Assembly (NCBI GenBank): GCA_039527025.1
Contig: BAAAJN010000014.1
Span: forward strand, 1-64,000
Direction: 5' to 3'
DNA: 64,000 nucleotides
DNA from: Microlunatus lacustris
GTDB lineage: Bacteria; Actinomycetota; Actinomycetes; Propionibacteriales; Propionibacteriaceae
In this document: positions 15,746 to 24,065 of the stretch, piece by piece
Numbering within the stretch: position 1 is the stretch's first letter
How the letters are laid out: each line of letters opens with the position of its first letter
Made by a program: the position numbers and the translations under genes
The notes under the pieces: model-generated
What the model was told of the DNA's origin: nothing
The model's input: the letters and a program-made list of their open reading frames with translations, nothing else
Databases searched by the model: none

Positions 15746-16738
15746 CTGGCCCGCGTCGATCATCCGCCGGAACGACTCCAGGCGGGCCCGGGCGAGGTCG
15801 CCCCGGTCGACTGCGGCGTCCAGGGCGCACTCCGGGGCGCCGGTCTCGTGGGTGCAGCCGCGCGGACAGCCCTGGGTGAGCTCGTCGAGGTCGGGGAAGG
15901 CTGCCACGATGCTCTCCCGGGTGACGTGGCTCAGCCCGAAGGAGCGCACCCCGGGGGTGTCGATCACCCAGCCGCCGTCGTCGGCGCCCGCCAACGGGGG
16001 CAGCCGGAGCGCGATCGCGGAGCTCGAGGTGTGCCGGCCGCGGCCGGTCACCTCGTTCACCACACCGACGCCGCGGTGGGCGTCGGGGATCAGCGCGTTG
16101 ACCAGCGTCGACTTGCCGACCCCGGAGTGCCCGACGAAGACGCTGGTCCGGCCGGCCAGGACGGCGCGCAGGTCGGTGAGGTCCGCGCCCGGCTGCACCG
16201 TCTGCACCCTGACCCCGAGCGGCCCGTACTGCGCCAGCAGCTCCTCGGGTCCGGCGAGGTCGGCCTTGGTCAGGCAGAGCAGCGGGTCCAGGCCGGCGTC
16301 GTAGCCGGCCACCAGGATCCGGTCGATCATCCCGGTGCGGGGCGGCGGGTCGGCGAGCGCGGTGACGATGACCAGCTGGTCGGCGTTGGCGACGATCGGC
16401 CGCTCGTAGGGGTCGTCGTCGTCCGCGGTCCGGCGCAGCACGGTGGTGCGCTCCTCGACCTGGACGATCCGGCCCAGCGTGCCCTCCTCGCCGGAGGTGT
16501 CCCCGACGATCCGCACCCGGTCGCCGACGATGACGCCCGTCCGGCCCAGCTGACGGGCCTTGGTGGCGCTCACCTCGTGCCCCTCCAGCAGCACGGTGAA
16601 CCGGCCGCGGTCGACGGTGATGACCACGCCGATCTCCGCCGCGGAGTAGTCGGGGCGGTCCTTGGTGCGGGGACGGGTGTGCCGCCGGGGCCGCTCGAAG
16701 GCCGCGTTCTCGTCGGTGCGGAACTGGCGGGATGTCAC
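15743..16738 (-). CDS. rsgA: Ribosome small-subunit-dependent GTPase A
   Basis: A circularly permuted GTPase that helps 30S maturation. After an N-terminal OB fold (VDRGRFTVLLEGHEV) the G motifs appear in permuted order: G4 as LTKADL near 183, G1 as GHSGVGKSTLVNAL near 222 and G3 as DTPGVRSFGL. A C-terminal zinc knuckle is visible as GCPRGCTHETGAPEC. The 331-residue length is normal. It starts 10 nt after the aroA stop, so the two form an operon. Confidence 0.95.
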   Translation of the reverse strand: MTSRQFRTDENAAFERPRRHTRPRTKDRPDYSAAEIGVVITVDRGRFTVLLEGHEVSATKARQLGRTGVIVGDRVRIVGDTSGEEGTLGRIVQVEERTTVLRRTADDDDPYERPIVANADQLVIVTALADPPPRTGMIDRILVAGYDAGLDPLLCLTKADLAGPEELLAQYGPLGVRVQTVQPGADLTDLRAVLAGRTSVFVGHSGVGKSTLVNALIPDAHRGVGVVNEVTGRGRHTSSSAIALRLPPLAGADDGGWVIDTPGVRSFGLSHVTRESIVAAFPDLDELTQGCPRGCTHETGAPECALDAAVDRGDLARARLESFRRMIDAGQ

Positions 16739-16748
16739 GGGGCCTCGC

Positions 16749-18089
16749 TCACGCCGTCGGCAGCTCGGGGTCGGGGCGGTCGACCGTCTCGATCCCGGCC
16801 TCGGTCTCGGCGACCATGGCGGTCCAGAGCTGGGCGAACTCGGGCATGGTCTTGGCGGTGCAGGCGACGTCGTCCACGACGACGCCGGAGACGACCAGGC
16901 CCAGCACGGCGGCGGCGTGGGCCATCCGGTGGTCGGCGTAGGTGTGGACGAGGGCGCTGCCGAGCAGTTTCGGGTGGATGGTCAGGCCGTCGTCGTCGGT
17001 GCTGACGCCGCAGCCGAGCGCGGTCAGCTCGGCCTCCAGCGCGGCGAGGCGGTCGGTCTCGTGCCCCCGGATGTGCCCGACGCCGCTGATCCGGCTGCTG
17101 CCCTCGGCGAGGGCGGCGACCGCGGCGACCACGGGGGTCAGCTCGCTGGCCGCGCGCAGGTCGAGCTCGACCCCCTGCAGGAAGTGGTGGCCACGCACGG
17201 TGAGGTCGCCCTCGAACCAGGTGACCTCGGCCCCGAAGGCCTGCAGCACGGCCCGGATCTGGTCGCCGGGTTGCAGGCTGCTGGCCGGCCAGTGCCGCAC
17301 CGTCACCATCCCGCCGGTGACGGCGGCGGCGGCCAGGAACGGTGCGGCGTTCGACAGGTCGGGCTCGACGACGACGTCGCGGGCCCGGAGCACGCCGGGG
17401 GAGACCCGCCACCGGCCGGGTTCGGTGTCGTCGACCTCGACGCCGCGCTCGCGCAGCATGGCCACCGTCATGGCGATGTGCGGCAGCGAGGGCACCGGGC
17501 CGCCGACGTGCCGCAGGTCCAGTCCGTCAGCGAACCGGGCGCCGACCAGCAGCAGGGCGGAGACGTACTGGCTGGAGGTCGAGGCGTCGATGGTGACCGG
17601 GCCGCCGCGCAGCCCGGGCCGCCCGCTGACGGTGAAGGGCAGGCCGGGACCCCCGCCGGTGCGGCTGTCGGCACCGAGCGCGGAGAGCGCGTCGAGCAGC
17701 GGGGCCATCGGACGGGCGGCCGCCTGGTCGTCGCCCTCGAAGCGGACGTCGCCGTCGGCCAGGGCGGCGAGCGCGGGCACGAAGCGCATCACGGTGCCGG
17801 CGAGCCCGCACTGCACGGTGCCGCCGCCGGTGAACTGCTCCGGCGGGGTCACCAGCCACTGGTCGCGGTTCTCCACCACCACGACGCCGAGGGCACGCAG
17901 CGCCTCCCGCATCAGCACGGTGTCCCGGGCGTGCAGACCGTTGGTGATCACCGAGGGCCGGTCGGCCAGGGCGGCGAGCACGAGCGCGCGGTTCGTCTCG
18001 GACTTGGACCCGGGCACGGTGACCGTCGCGCTGATCGGGGCGGGCGCCTCGGGGGCGGGCCAGGGCTGCAGGGGCGGAGTGCTCGGCAC
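16749..18089 (-). CDS. aroA: 3-phosphoshikimate 1-carboxyvinyltransferase (EPSP synthase)
   Basis: The sixth step of the shikimate pathway: joins phosphoenolpyruvate to shikimate-3-phosphate. The 446-residue protein shows the substrate-binding block VPGSKSETNRALVLAAL near residue 25, CGLAGTVMRFVPALAAL near 94 (the LxGTxxR region) and YADHRMAHAAAVLGL near 385. The start is GTG 18089, with TAGAAT six nt upstream and no ribosome site. rsgA follows 10 nt downstream. Glyphosate sensitivity class cannot be judged reliably from the motif alone. Confidence 0.95.
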   Translation of the reverse strand: MPSTPPLQPWPAPEAPAPISATVTVPGSKSETNRALVLAALADRPSVITNGLHARDTVLMREALRALGVVVVENRDQWLVTPPEQFTGGGTVQCGLAGTVMRFVPALAALADGDVRFEGDDQAAARPMAPLLDALSALGADSRTGGGPGLPFTVSGRPGLRGGPVTIDASTSSQYVSALLLVGARFADGLDLRHVGGPVPSLPHIAMTVAMLRERGVEVDDTEPGRWRVSPGVLRARDVVVEPDLSNAAPFLAAAAVTGGMVTVRHWPASSLQPGDQIRAVLQAFGAEVTWFEGDLTVRGHHFLQGVELDLRAASELTPVVAAVAALAEGSSRISGVGHIRGHETDRLAALEAELTALGCGVSTDDDGLTIHPKLLGSALVHTYADHRMAHAAAVLGLVVSGVVVDDVACTAKTMPEFAQLWTAMVAETEAGIETVDRPDPELPTA

Positions 18090-18095
18090 GGGGCG

Positions 18096-18101
18096 ATTCT
18101 A
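18096..18101 (-). promoter_or_regulatory. -10 element TAGAAT for aroA-rsgA
   Basis: Six nt before GTG 18089. The leader would be zero to a few nt. Confidence 0.6.
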
Positions 18102-18156
18102 GGGTCAGCGGTCACGCCGCCGGGTCAGGTCGGCCCGGCGGCGAGACCCGCGCGGC

Positions 18157-19080
18157 TCAGTTCTCGCCGCGGTGGATGTTCTTGTTGACCTTCTCGGCCT
18201 TGGCGGCGGCCTTCTTGATCTGCTTCCGGTTCCGCTTCTCGGCCTCCGCGTCGCGCTTGGCCCGCTCCTTCTGCGCGACCTTGGCCTGCTTGGCGCGCTC
18301 CTTGCGGGCCACCTCGGCCTGCTGCACGGCGATGGCACGGGCCTCCTTGAGCTGCTTGGCGGCCGCCACCTGGGTCTGCTTGAACTGCTTGGTGGCCTTC
18401 TTCCGCGCCTTCCGCGAGCTGGCCACGGCCGCGCCGACGAGGGCAGCGCCACCGGCCATCGCGCCGTCGGCGAGCTGGCTGCCGCTCTTGCCGACGGTCC
18501 CGGCGAGGTCCCCGGCAGCGTCGGTGAGGTGGCCGACGTTCTTGCTCAGGGCGCTCGAGGTGACCCCGGCCCGGCGGCCGAGCCTCTTGGAGGTGCGGCG
18601 GGTGTCCCGGACCAGGCTCTCCCCGCCCTTGGCGGCCAGGTAGACCAGGCCCGGCTTCCCCTCGGTGTCCCGGGCGGCAAGCAGAACCCCGCCGAGCAGG
18701 CTGAGGTTCTTGAGGAAGTGCGAGCGGTCCTCGGCCTTCTCGACGGCGTCGGTGCGGGTCCAGTAGGGGTGCTTGGCCAGCGTGCTCGGGATCAGCGAGG
18801 CCGCGAGCACCACGGCACCGGTGCGCCGGCCCTTGCCGGTGGCCAGCGCCAGGCCGCCGAGGAGCTGGGCCGCGCCGTTGATCCGGACGAGGGTCTGCGG
18901 GTCCTCCGGCACGTAGTCGGCCAGCTGGGCGGGGGCGTACCTCTTGACGAAGGGCACCAGCTTGTCGGTCACCGGCTCCGCGGCCGGGACGAGCAGCTCG
19001 GGGTGCCGGACGGACTTGAAGCCGCCCGCGACGAAGTAGGAGGCGAGCAGGGTACGGGCGGTGGCGCGCAGCAACGTCAT
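18157..19080 (-). CDS. DoxX-family membrane protein with a long basic helical tail
   Basis: The N-terminal ~130 residues resemble DoxX: ARTLLASYFVAGGFKSVRHP, then INGAAQLLGGLALATGKGRRTGAVVLAASL, with about four helices. The C-terminal ~100 residues are nearly all Lys, Ala, Glu, Arg and Gln (for example VARKERAKQAKVAQKERAKR) and should form a long charged helix or coiled coil in the cytoplasm. Function is unknown; some mycobacterial DoxX proteins join a membrane oxidoreductase complex for thiol homeostasis. TAGGAA lies six nt before the ATG. It is divergent from the SRAP gene, with 65 nt between the two start codons. Confidence 0.8.
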   Translation of the reverse strand: MTLLRATARTLLASYFVAGGFKSVRHPELLVPAAEPVTDKLVPFVKRYAPAQLADYVPEDPQTLVRINGAAQLLGGLALATGKGRRTGAVVLAASLIPSTLAKHPYWTRTDAVEKAEDRSHFLKNLSLLGGVLLAARDTEGKPGLVYLAAKGGESLVRDTRRTSKRLGRRAGVTSSALSKNVGHLTDAAGDLAGTVGKSGSQLADGAMAGGAALVGAAVASSRKARKKATKQFKQTQVAAAKQLKEARAIAVQQAEVARKERAKQAKVAQKERAKRDAEAEKRNRKQIKKAAAKAEKVNKNIHRGEN

Positions 19081-19086
19081 GGGCTA

Positions 19087-19092
19087 TTCCTA
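19087..19092 (-). promoter_or_regulatory. -10 element TAGGAA for the DoxX-like gene
   Basis: Six nt before ATG 19080; part of a back-to-back pair with the box at 19133-19138. Confidence 0.5.
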
Positions 19093-19132
19093 CCGTGCCC
19101 GTCGGGGTCCGCCAACCCCACCCCGCTCCCGG

Positions 19133-19138
19133 TAACCT
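19133..19138 (+). promoter_or_regulatory. -10 element TAACCT for the SRAP gene
   Basis: Seven nt before ATG 19146. This also rules out the longer in-frame start upstream. Confidence 0.55.
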
Positions 19139-19145
19139 GCCCGGC

Positions 19146-19952
19146 ATGTGCGGTCGCTACGCGTCCACGGCGAGCCCCAGCCAGCTGGCGGAGGAGTTCG
19201 ACGTGGACGACATCCTCGACGGGCTGCCCGGGCCGGACTACAACGTGGCGCCCACGGTGGCCGTGCCGGCCGTCTTCGAGCGCGTCGACCGGACCACCGG
19301 GGACGTCCGCCGCCGGCTGGCCCCCCTGGTCTGGGGGCTGGTGCCCTCCTGGGCCAAGGACCGCGGCATCGGCGCGCGGATGATCAACGCCCGCCTGGAG
19401 ACGGTGGCCGAGAAGCCGGCCTTCGCCAAAGCCTTCCGCTCCCGCCGCTGCCTGCTGCCCGCGGCGGGGTTCTACGAGTGGTACCTGCCGGACGCGGTCC
19501 CGGGTGGTCGCAAGCCGACGAAGCAGCCCTTCTTCCTGCACCGCGCCGACGGCGGGCTGCTCGTGATGGCCGGGATCTACGAGATCTGGCGCGACCCCGC
19601 CAAGGACCGCGACGACGACTCCGCCTGGCTGCGCACCTGCTCGGTGATCACCACCCGGGCGACCGACGCGGCCGGGCACATCCACGACCGGATGCCGCTG
19701 GTGGTGCCGTCCGACGCGGTCGACGGCTGGCTCGACCCGGCGCTCACCGAGCCCGAGCAGGCACTCGGCCTGCTGTCGGTGACCGAGGCCGCCGAGCTGG
19801 AGGCCTACGCGGTCTCCACCGCGGTGAACAAGGTGGCGAACAACGACCCGTCACTGCTCGAACCGCTGGCCGAGGCCCCAGATCCCGAGCCCGCCGACCC
19901 GGAGGTGCGCGACGCCGAGGCCGACCTGCCGGCGCAGGACCGGCTGCTCTGA
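19146..19952 (+). CDS. SOS-response-associated peptidase (SRAP; HMCES/YedK family)
   Basis: Forms a stable thiazolidine crosslink to abasic sites in single-stranded DNA, shielding them from breakage. The catalytic Cys must be residue 2 after Met removal: the protein starts MCGRYA, which with the upstream TAACCT box fixes the start at 19146. Other active-site residues are visible as Asn in MINARLETV, Glu in AAGFYEWYLP and His in HDRMPLVVP. The 268-residue length fits, with a short acidic tail. It is coupled to the following hydrolase gene. Confidence 0.95.
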   Translation: MCGRYASTASPSQLAEEFDVDDILDGLPGPDYNVAPTVAVPAVFERVDRTTGDVRRRLAPLVWGLVPSWAKDRGIGARMINARLETVAEKPAFAKAFRSRRCLLPAAGFYEWYLPDAVPGGRKPTKQPFFLHRADGGLLVMAGIYEIWRDPAKDRDDDSAWLRTCSVITTRATDAAGHIHDRMPLVVPSDAVDGWLDPALTEPEQALGLLSVTEAAELEAYAVSTAVNKVANNDPSLLEPLAEAPDPEPADPEVRDAEADLPAQDRLL

Positions 19953-20617
19953 GCACCCGCGACCTGCCGGTCGACACGGCTCAGGGCCCCGCGCGCTGGC
20001 TGCTCGACGAGGCCGACGACCCGGGCGCCGCCCTGCTGCTGGGGCACGGCGCCGGAGGCGGGCCGGAGTCGGCGGACCTCGCCGTGCTGGCTCGTCGACT
20101 ACCACCGCTGGGGGTCACCGTGGCCCGGTTCGAGCAGCCGTGGCGCACCGCCGGTCGCCGGGTCGCCGTCGCCCCGCCCCGGCTGGACGAGGCCTGGCTG
20201 GCGGCGCTGCCGGTCCTGCGTGCCGCGCTGCCGGCAGGACTGCCGCTGGCCAGCGGCGGTCGCAGCGCCGGGGCGCGGGTCGCCTGCCGGACCGCCGCGG
20301 CGACGGGAGCCGGCGCCGTGGTCTGCCTGGCCTTCCCGCTGCACCCACCCGGTCGGCCGGACCGCTCCCGGGCCGCCGAGCTGCTCGTCCCCGCCGTGCC
20401 GCGGCTGGTGCTGCAGGGGACCCGCGACACCTTCGGCGGACCGGAGGAGGTGCGGGCCGCGGTCGCCGCGGACCCGGGGGTGGTCGTCGTCGACCTGCCC
20501 GGGGCCGACCACGGCTACCGGCTGCCGGCGCGGGCCCCGTTCACCCCGGCGGACCTCCGGGACCGGCTGGTGACCGAGGTGGCGGTCCTGCTGGGAGCGG
20601 CTCCGGAGCAGGCCTGA
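19949..20617 (+). CDS. Alpha/beta hydrolase (KANL3/TEX30-like), probable CTG start
   Basis: A ~222-residue serine hydrolase-fold protein. It has GHGAGGGPESADL after the first strand, the nucleophile elbow GGRSAGARVA (G-x-S-x-G) near residue 105, and a C-terminal ADHGYRLP that supplies the catalytic His. This resembles the KANL3/TEX30 dienelactone-hydrolase-like family; substrate unknown. No ATG, GTG or TTG occurs in frame between the SRAP reading and the conserved first strand. The best start is CTG at 19949, overlapping the SRAP stop (CTGA), which implies translational coupling. That start is inferred. Confidence 0.75.
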   Translation: MSTRDLPVDTAQGPARWLLDEADDPGAALLLGHGAGGGPESADLAVLARRLPPLGVTVARFEQPWRTAGRRVAVAPPRLDEAWLAALPVLRAALPAGLPLASGGRSAGARVACRTAAATGAGAVVCLAFPLHPPGRPDRSRAAELLVPAVPRLVLQGTRDTFGGPEEVRAAVAADPGVVVVDLPGADHGYRLPARAPFTPADLRDRLVTEVAVLLGAAPEQA

Positions 20618-20622
20618 CCGGC

Positions 20623-20648
20623 GGGAATAGCGCCGGTCCGGCCGCGTT
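20623..20648 (+). promoter_or_regulatory. SigR-type autoregulatory promoter
   Basis: GGGAAT (20623-20628), then 16 nt, then CGTT (20645-20648). This matches the SigR/SigH consensus of actinobacteria (GGGAAT-N16-CGTT). The -10 ends only 9 nt before the first ATG (20658), so transcripts from it would be leaderless or nearly so. Confidence 0.75.
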
Positions 20649-20657
20649 GTACCCGAC

Positions 20658-21404
20658 ATGCCGATGATGATGCCGAGTCTGAGCGAGCAGCCGACGCTGC
20701 CCGAGCGCTCGCCGGTACTCTCGTACGTGATGAGCATCCCGACGAGTTCCACCGCCAGCGGATCTGCTGCCGTCGTCCCGGGCACCGCAGCGCCGGCCGC
20801 CGATCCGGCGGACCCGCGCAGCACGGAGACCGACGCCGAGCGCACCGTCCGCTTCGAGACCGAGGCGCTGCAGTACCTGGACCAGCTGTACGCCGCCGCG
20901 ATGCGGATGACGCGCAACCCGGCCGACGCCGAGGACGTGGTGCAGGAGACGTTCGCCAAGGCCTACGCCTCGTTCCACCAGTTCACCCCGGGCACCAACC
21001 TCAAGGCGTGGCTGTACCGGATCCTCACCAACACCTACATCAACTCCTACCGGAAGAAGCAGCGCCAGCCGCAGCTCTCCGACGGTGAGAACATCGAGGA
21101 CTGGCAGCTGGCGCGGGCCGAGTCCCACACCTCCAGCGGCCTCAAGTCCGCGGAGACCGTGGCGCTGGAGAACCTGCCCGACTCCGACGTGAAGGAGGCG
21201 CTGCAGAAGCTCGCGCCGGACTTCCGGCTGGCGGTGTTCCTGGCCGACGTGGAGGGCTTCTCCTACAAGGAGATCGCCGGGATCATGGGTACGCCCATCG
21301 GCACGGTGATGTCGCGGCTGAACCGCGGCCGCACCCAGCTGCGGGCGCTGCTCGCCGACTACGCGCGGGACCGCGGCATGGTCCGCCAGGGGGGATCGAA
21401 GTGA
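20658..21404 (+). CDS. sigR: ECF RNA polymerase sigma factor SigR/SigH
   Basis: Group ECF12 sigma factor of the thiol-oxidative stress response, released from RsrA by disulfide stress. The core starts near residue 60: region 2 (LDQLYAAAMRMTRNPADAED, then ETFAKAYASFHQFTPGTNLKAW) and region 4 (DFRLAVFLADVEGFSYKEIA, GTVMSRLNRGRTQLRALL). An N-terminal extension of ~55 poorly structured residues precedes the core. Starts at 20658 and 20730 are both in frame; Streptomyces makes a stable short and an unstable long SigR in this way. The stop overlaps the anti-sigma GTG (GTGA). It likely activates its own promoter at 20623. Confidence 0.93.
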   Translation: MPMMMPSLSEQPTLPERSPVLSYVMSIPTSSTASGSAAVVPGTAAPAADPADPRSTETDAERTVRFETEALQYLDQLYAAAMRMTRNPADAEDVVQETFAKAYASFHQFTPGTNLKAWLYRILTNTYINSYRKKQRQPQLSDGENIEDWQLARAESHTSSGLKSAETVALENLPDSDVKEALQKLAPDFRLAVFLADVEGFSYKEIAGIMGTPIGTVMSRLNRGRTQLRALLADYARDRGMVRQGGSK

Positions 21405-21679
21405 GCGACCTGCAGAGCGGCTCGACCGCGAATTGCGAGCACATGCTCGCCCGGGTGCACGAGTTCTTGGACCAGGAGCTGGACTCGGCCAGCAGCGACG
21501 AGATCCGCGCCCACCTGGCGGCCTGTGAGCCCTGCCTGGACCGCTACGACGTCGAGCAGGCGGTCAAGAGCCTGGTCAGCCGGTGCTGCGGCGGGGACAA
21601 GGCCCCGAGCGCGCTGCGCACCAAGGTGCTCGGCCAGCTCGCCGCGGCGCAGGCGTCCGCCTCGGCCCACGAAGCCTGA
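21401..21679 (+). CDS. rsrA: Zinc-binding anti-sigma factor RsrA (redox switch)
   Basis: A 92-residue cytoplasmic ZAS-type anti-sigma factor. The His-x3-Cys-x2-Cys motif (H38, C42, C45) and an upstream C12 correspond to the zinc ligands and redox-active cysteines of Streptomyces RsrA. The C62-C63 pair matches the C-terminal cysteine pair of that protein. Disulfide formation expels zinc and frees SigR. It starts with GTG overlapping the sigR stop, so the two are made in step. A strong terminator follows. Confidence 0.93.
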   Translation: MSDLQSGSTANCEHMLARVHEFLDQELDSASSDEIRAHLAACEPCLDRYDVEQAVKSLVSRCCGGDKAPSALRTKVLGQLAAAQASASAHEA

Positions 21680-21697
21680 GCCTGCCTCCCGACCCAC

Positions 21698-21743
21698 CGA
21701 CGACAAGACCCCCGCAGGAACTCCTGCGGGGGTCTTGTCGTCG
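21698..21743. terminator. Strong bidirectional hairpin terminator
   Basis: A perfect ~21-bp stem, whose inner arms are ACCCCCGCAGG and CCTGCGGGGGT, with a 4-nt loop. It lies between sigR-rsrA (plus) and the bL37 gene (minus) and can end both. Confidence 0.9.
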
Positions 21744-21771
21744 ATCGACGAGTGATCGTCGGCGCGTCGCC

Positions 21772-21846
21772 TCAGGCGTTGGGGCGCTTGCCGTGGTTCG
21801 CGCCCTTCTTCCTGCGGGCGCGGCGCTTGCGGCCAGTCTTACCCAT
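21772..21846 (-). CDS. 50S ribosomal protein bL37 (24 residues)
   Basis: A tiny, extremely basic protein: MGKTGRKRRARRKK, then GANHGKRPNA at the C-terminus. The NHGKRPN ending is the signature I associate with bL37, the small actinobacterial large-subunit protein found in mycobacterial ribosome structures. The ATG has an excellent ribosome site (GAGGAGG, five nt upstream). At 25 codons including the stop it is easily missed by gene finders. It has its own transcription unit ending at the shared hairpin. Confidence 0.85.
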   Translation of the reverse strand: MGKTGRKRRARRKKGANHGKRPNA

Positions 21847-21989
21847 CCGTGCCTCCTCACATGTGCGGTCGGTGCGCGCCCGGTGCTGTGGTGGCACGGG
21901 GCACAGCGAGCCATTCTGCCACAGGTCGACGCCCGGACCGGCTGTCCGCCCGGCCGCCGGCGGCAGCAGGGCGGCGGCCGGACCACGCG

Positions 21990-23624
21990 TCAGCGGATCG
22001 GCTCGCTCTCGGTCAGCACCGGCCGGACGCCGGGGTCGCCGACGTCGGCGAAGTAGTCGGACTGGCTGGTGATGTCGGTGCCGTTGGGGACCCGGGCGCC
22101 GTTCAGCAGCGCGCTGAGCGCGACGGCCACCACCAGGTTCAGGGCCAGGGCGGTCAGCCCGATGTAGCCGGCGTCGCCCAGTCCGGGGACCACGGCGAGG
22201 GAGTTGCCGAACGGCCGCGTCGTGCAGGCCGTGCAGAACCCGTAGGCGGTGATCGTGCCGTAGAGCATGCCGACCGCCCAACCGGCGAGCAGCGCCCAGC
22301 GGTGGAACCACCGGGTGAACAGGCCGAAGACGATCGCGGGCAGGGTCTGCAGGATCCACACGCCGCCGAGCAGCTGGAAGTTGAGGGCGTTCTGCTTGTC
22401 CAGCAGCAGCACGAACAGCAGTGCGCCGACCTTGGTGACCAAGGAGACGAGCTTGGAGACCTTGGCCTCCGTGGCGTCGGTCGCCCCCGGCCTGAGGTAG
22501 GCCTTGTAGATGTTGCGGGTGAAGAGGTTGGCCGCCGCGATCGACATGATGGCGGCCGGCACCAGGGCCCCGACGGCGATCGCCCCGAAGGCCACCCCGG
22601 TGAACCAGCTGGGGAAGTGGTCCTCGAACAGCTGGGGGATGACCAGCTGGGGGTTGACCTTGCCGTCCAGGCCGATCGGCTGGGTGCCGGCCTTGATGGC
22701 CACGTAGCCCAGCAGGGCGAGCAGCCCCAGCAGCAGGGAGTAGGCGGGCAGGATGGCGGCGTTGCGACGGCCGGTCTGGCGGTCCTTCGAGCTGAGCGCC
22801 GCGGTGACCGAGTGGGGGTACATGAACAGGGCCAGCGCGGAGCCCAGGGCCAGCGAGGCGTAGGCCCAGTGCTGGTTCGGCCTGGGGATGAACACCCCGG
22901 TGGGCACGGCCGGGTTGGCCGCCGACGGTGCCGCCATCTTGGCCTCGGCCGCGTCGAAGATGCTGCCCCAGCCGCCGAACAGCCCGGGCAGGTGGATGAT
23001 CGCCACGAAGATCACGATGTAGATCAGCAGGTCCTTGACCACGGCGATCATCGCTGGTGCGCGCAGGCCGGAGGAGTAGGTGTAGGCCGCCAGCACGGCG
23101 AAGGCGATCAGCAGCGGCAGGTCGCGGGCCAGCAGGCTCTCCCCGCCGAGACCGAGCACCTCCAGGATCGCCTGGATGCCCACCAGCTGCAGCGCGATGT
23201 AGGGCATCGTCGCCAGGATTCCGGTGACCGCGACGGCCAGGCTCAGGCTGCGGGTGCCGTAGCGGCCCTGCACGATGTCGGCGGTGGTGATGTAGCCGTG
23301 CCGGTGCGACACCGACCACATCCGGCCCAGGAAGAAGAAGATCACCGGGTACAGCACGATGGTGTACGGGATGGCGAAGAACCCCGAGACCGCTCCGGTC
23401 GCCCACATCGCCGCCGGGACGGCGATGAAGGTGTAGGCGGTGTAGAGGTCCCCGCCGAGCAGGAACCAGGTGGTGATGGTGCCGAAGCTCTTGCCGCCCA
23501 GCCCCCACTCGTGCAGCGACTCCAGGTTCGCCGGCCGGCGCCAGCGGGCCGCCATGAAGCCCATCACCGTCACCACGATGAACAGCACGATCACCACGGC
23601 CAGGGCGACCCCGTCGACGTTCAC
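21990..23624 (-). CDS. mctP: Sodium:solute symporter, MctP-like monocarboxylate transporter
   Basis: A 544-residue SSS-family protein with about 13 helices. The N-terminus reads VNVDGVALAVVIVLFIVVTV; SFGTITTWFLLGGDLYTAYT carries the conserved helix-1 signature, and GYITTADIVQGRYGTRSL is the SSS loop. With the DUF3311 gene upstream it matches MctP systems that take up lactate, pyruvate, acetate or propionate with a cation. The GTG start overlaps the DUF3311 stop (GTGA, 23621-23624). The short hydrophilic tail SQSDYFADVGDPGVRPVLTE is unremarkable. Confidence 0.88.
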   Translation of the reverse strand: MNVDGVALAVVIVLFIVVTVMGFMAARWRRPANLESLHEWGLGGKSFGTITTWFLLGGDLYTAYTFIAVPAAMWATGAVSGFFAIPYTIVLYPVIFFFLGRMWSVSHRHGYITTADIVQGRYGTRSLSLAVAVTGILATMPYIALQLVGIQAILEVLGLGGESLLARDLPLLIAFAVLAAYTYSSGLRAPAMIAVVKDLLIYIVIFVAIIHLPGLFGGWGSIFDAAEAKMAAPSAANPAVPTGVFIPRPNQHWAYASLALGSALALFMYPHSVTAALSSKDRQTGRRNAAILPAYSLLLGLLALLGYVAIKAGTQPIGLDGKVNPQLVIPQLFEDHFPSWFTGVAFGAIAVGALVPAAIMSIAAANLFTRNIYKAYLRPGATDATEAKVSKLVSLVTKVGALLFVLLLDKQNALNFQLLGGVWILQTLPAIVFGLFTRWFHRWALLAGWAVGMLYGTITAYGFCTACTTRPFGNSLAVVPGLGDAGYIGLTALALNLVVAVALSALLNGARVPNGTDITSQSDYFADVGDPGVRPVLTESEPIR

Positions 23625-23926
23625 CGCTGGCTGCCCGTCGCGCTGCCACCCGTGCCGGTGCGGCGCTCGTAGGCCAGCCGCTCGCGCCGCAGCAGCCAGA
23701 AGCTGAGGGCGCAGATCGCGGCGGCGAGGAAGACCCAGAGCAGCTGGTACCAGTAGAAGAAGGGGAATCCGAAGAGCCGGGGCTCGACCCGGTCGTAGGT
23801 GCTCACCAGCAGGGGCGTCACGATGCCGACCAGCAGCAGCGCCGCGACGCCGATCTTGGTGGGGCTGGGCCGCCAGCGGGGGTCGGTGCCACCGGGATCG
23901 GCCCGGAGCGCTGCGTCCTGGTCCAT
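23621..23926 (-). CDS. DUF3311 small membrane protein, MctP partner
   Basis: A 101-residue protein with two hydrophobic segments (IGVAALLLVGIVTPLLVSTY, and FYWYQLLWVFLAAAICALSF) and a basic tail. DUF3311 proteins are regularly encoded next to MctP/SSS symporters and are thought to be small accessory subunits; the role is not established. AAGGAGG upstream of ATG 23926 is a good ribosome site, and translation is coupled to mctP. Confidence 0.88.
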   Translation of the reverse strand: MDQDAALRADPGGTDPRWRPSPTKIGVAALLLVGIVTPLLVSTYDRVEPRLFGFPFFYWYQLLWVFLAAAICALSFWLLRRERLAYERRTGTGGSATGSQR

Positions 23927-24052
23927 GCGTTGCCTCCTTCGGGGACGGCCACGGCTCGGTGGCCCGGGGGCACGCTACTGCCACCCTCGCCGGCCGGATC
24001 AGAGCCCGGTCCCGGCGTGGCGGGGCTGGTGGGGGGACCGGTCGTGCGCCAC

Positions 24053-24058
24053 TAAAAT
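24053..24058 (+). promoter_or_regulatory. -10 element TAAAAT for pdtaS
   Basis: A near-perfect -10, seven nt before ATG 24066. It supports that ATG as a leaderless start over the in-frame ATG at 24057, which lies inside the box. Confidence 0.6.
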
Positions 24059-24065
24059 GGCGGCC

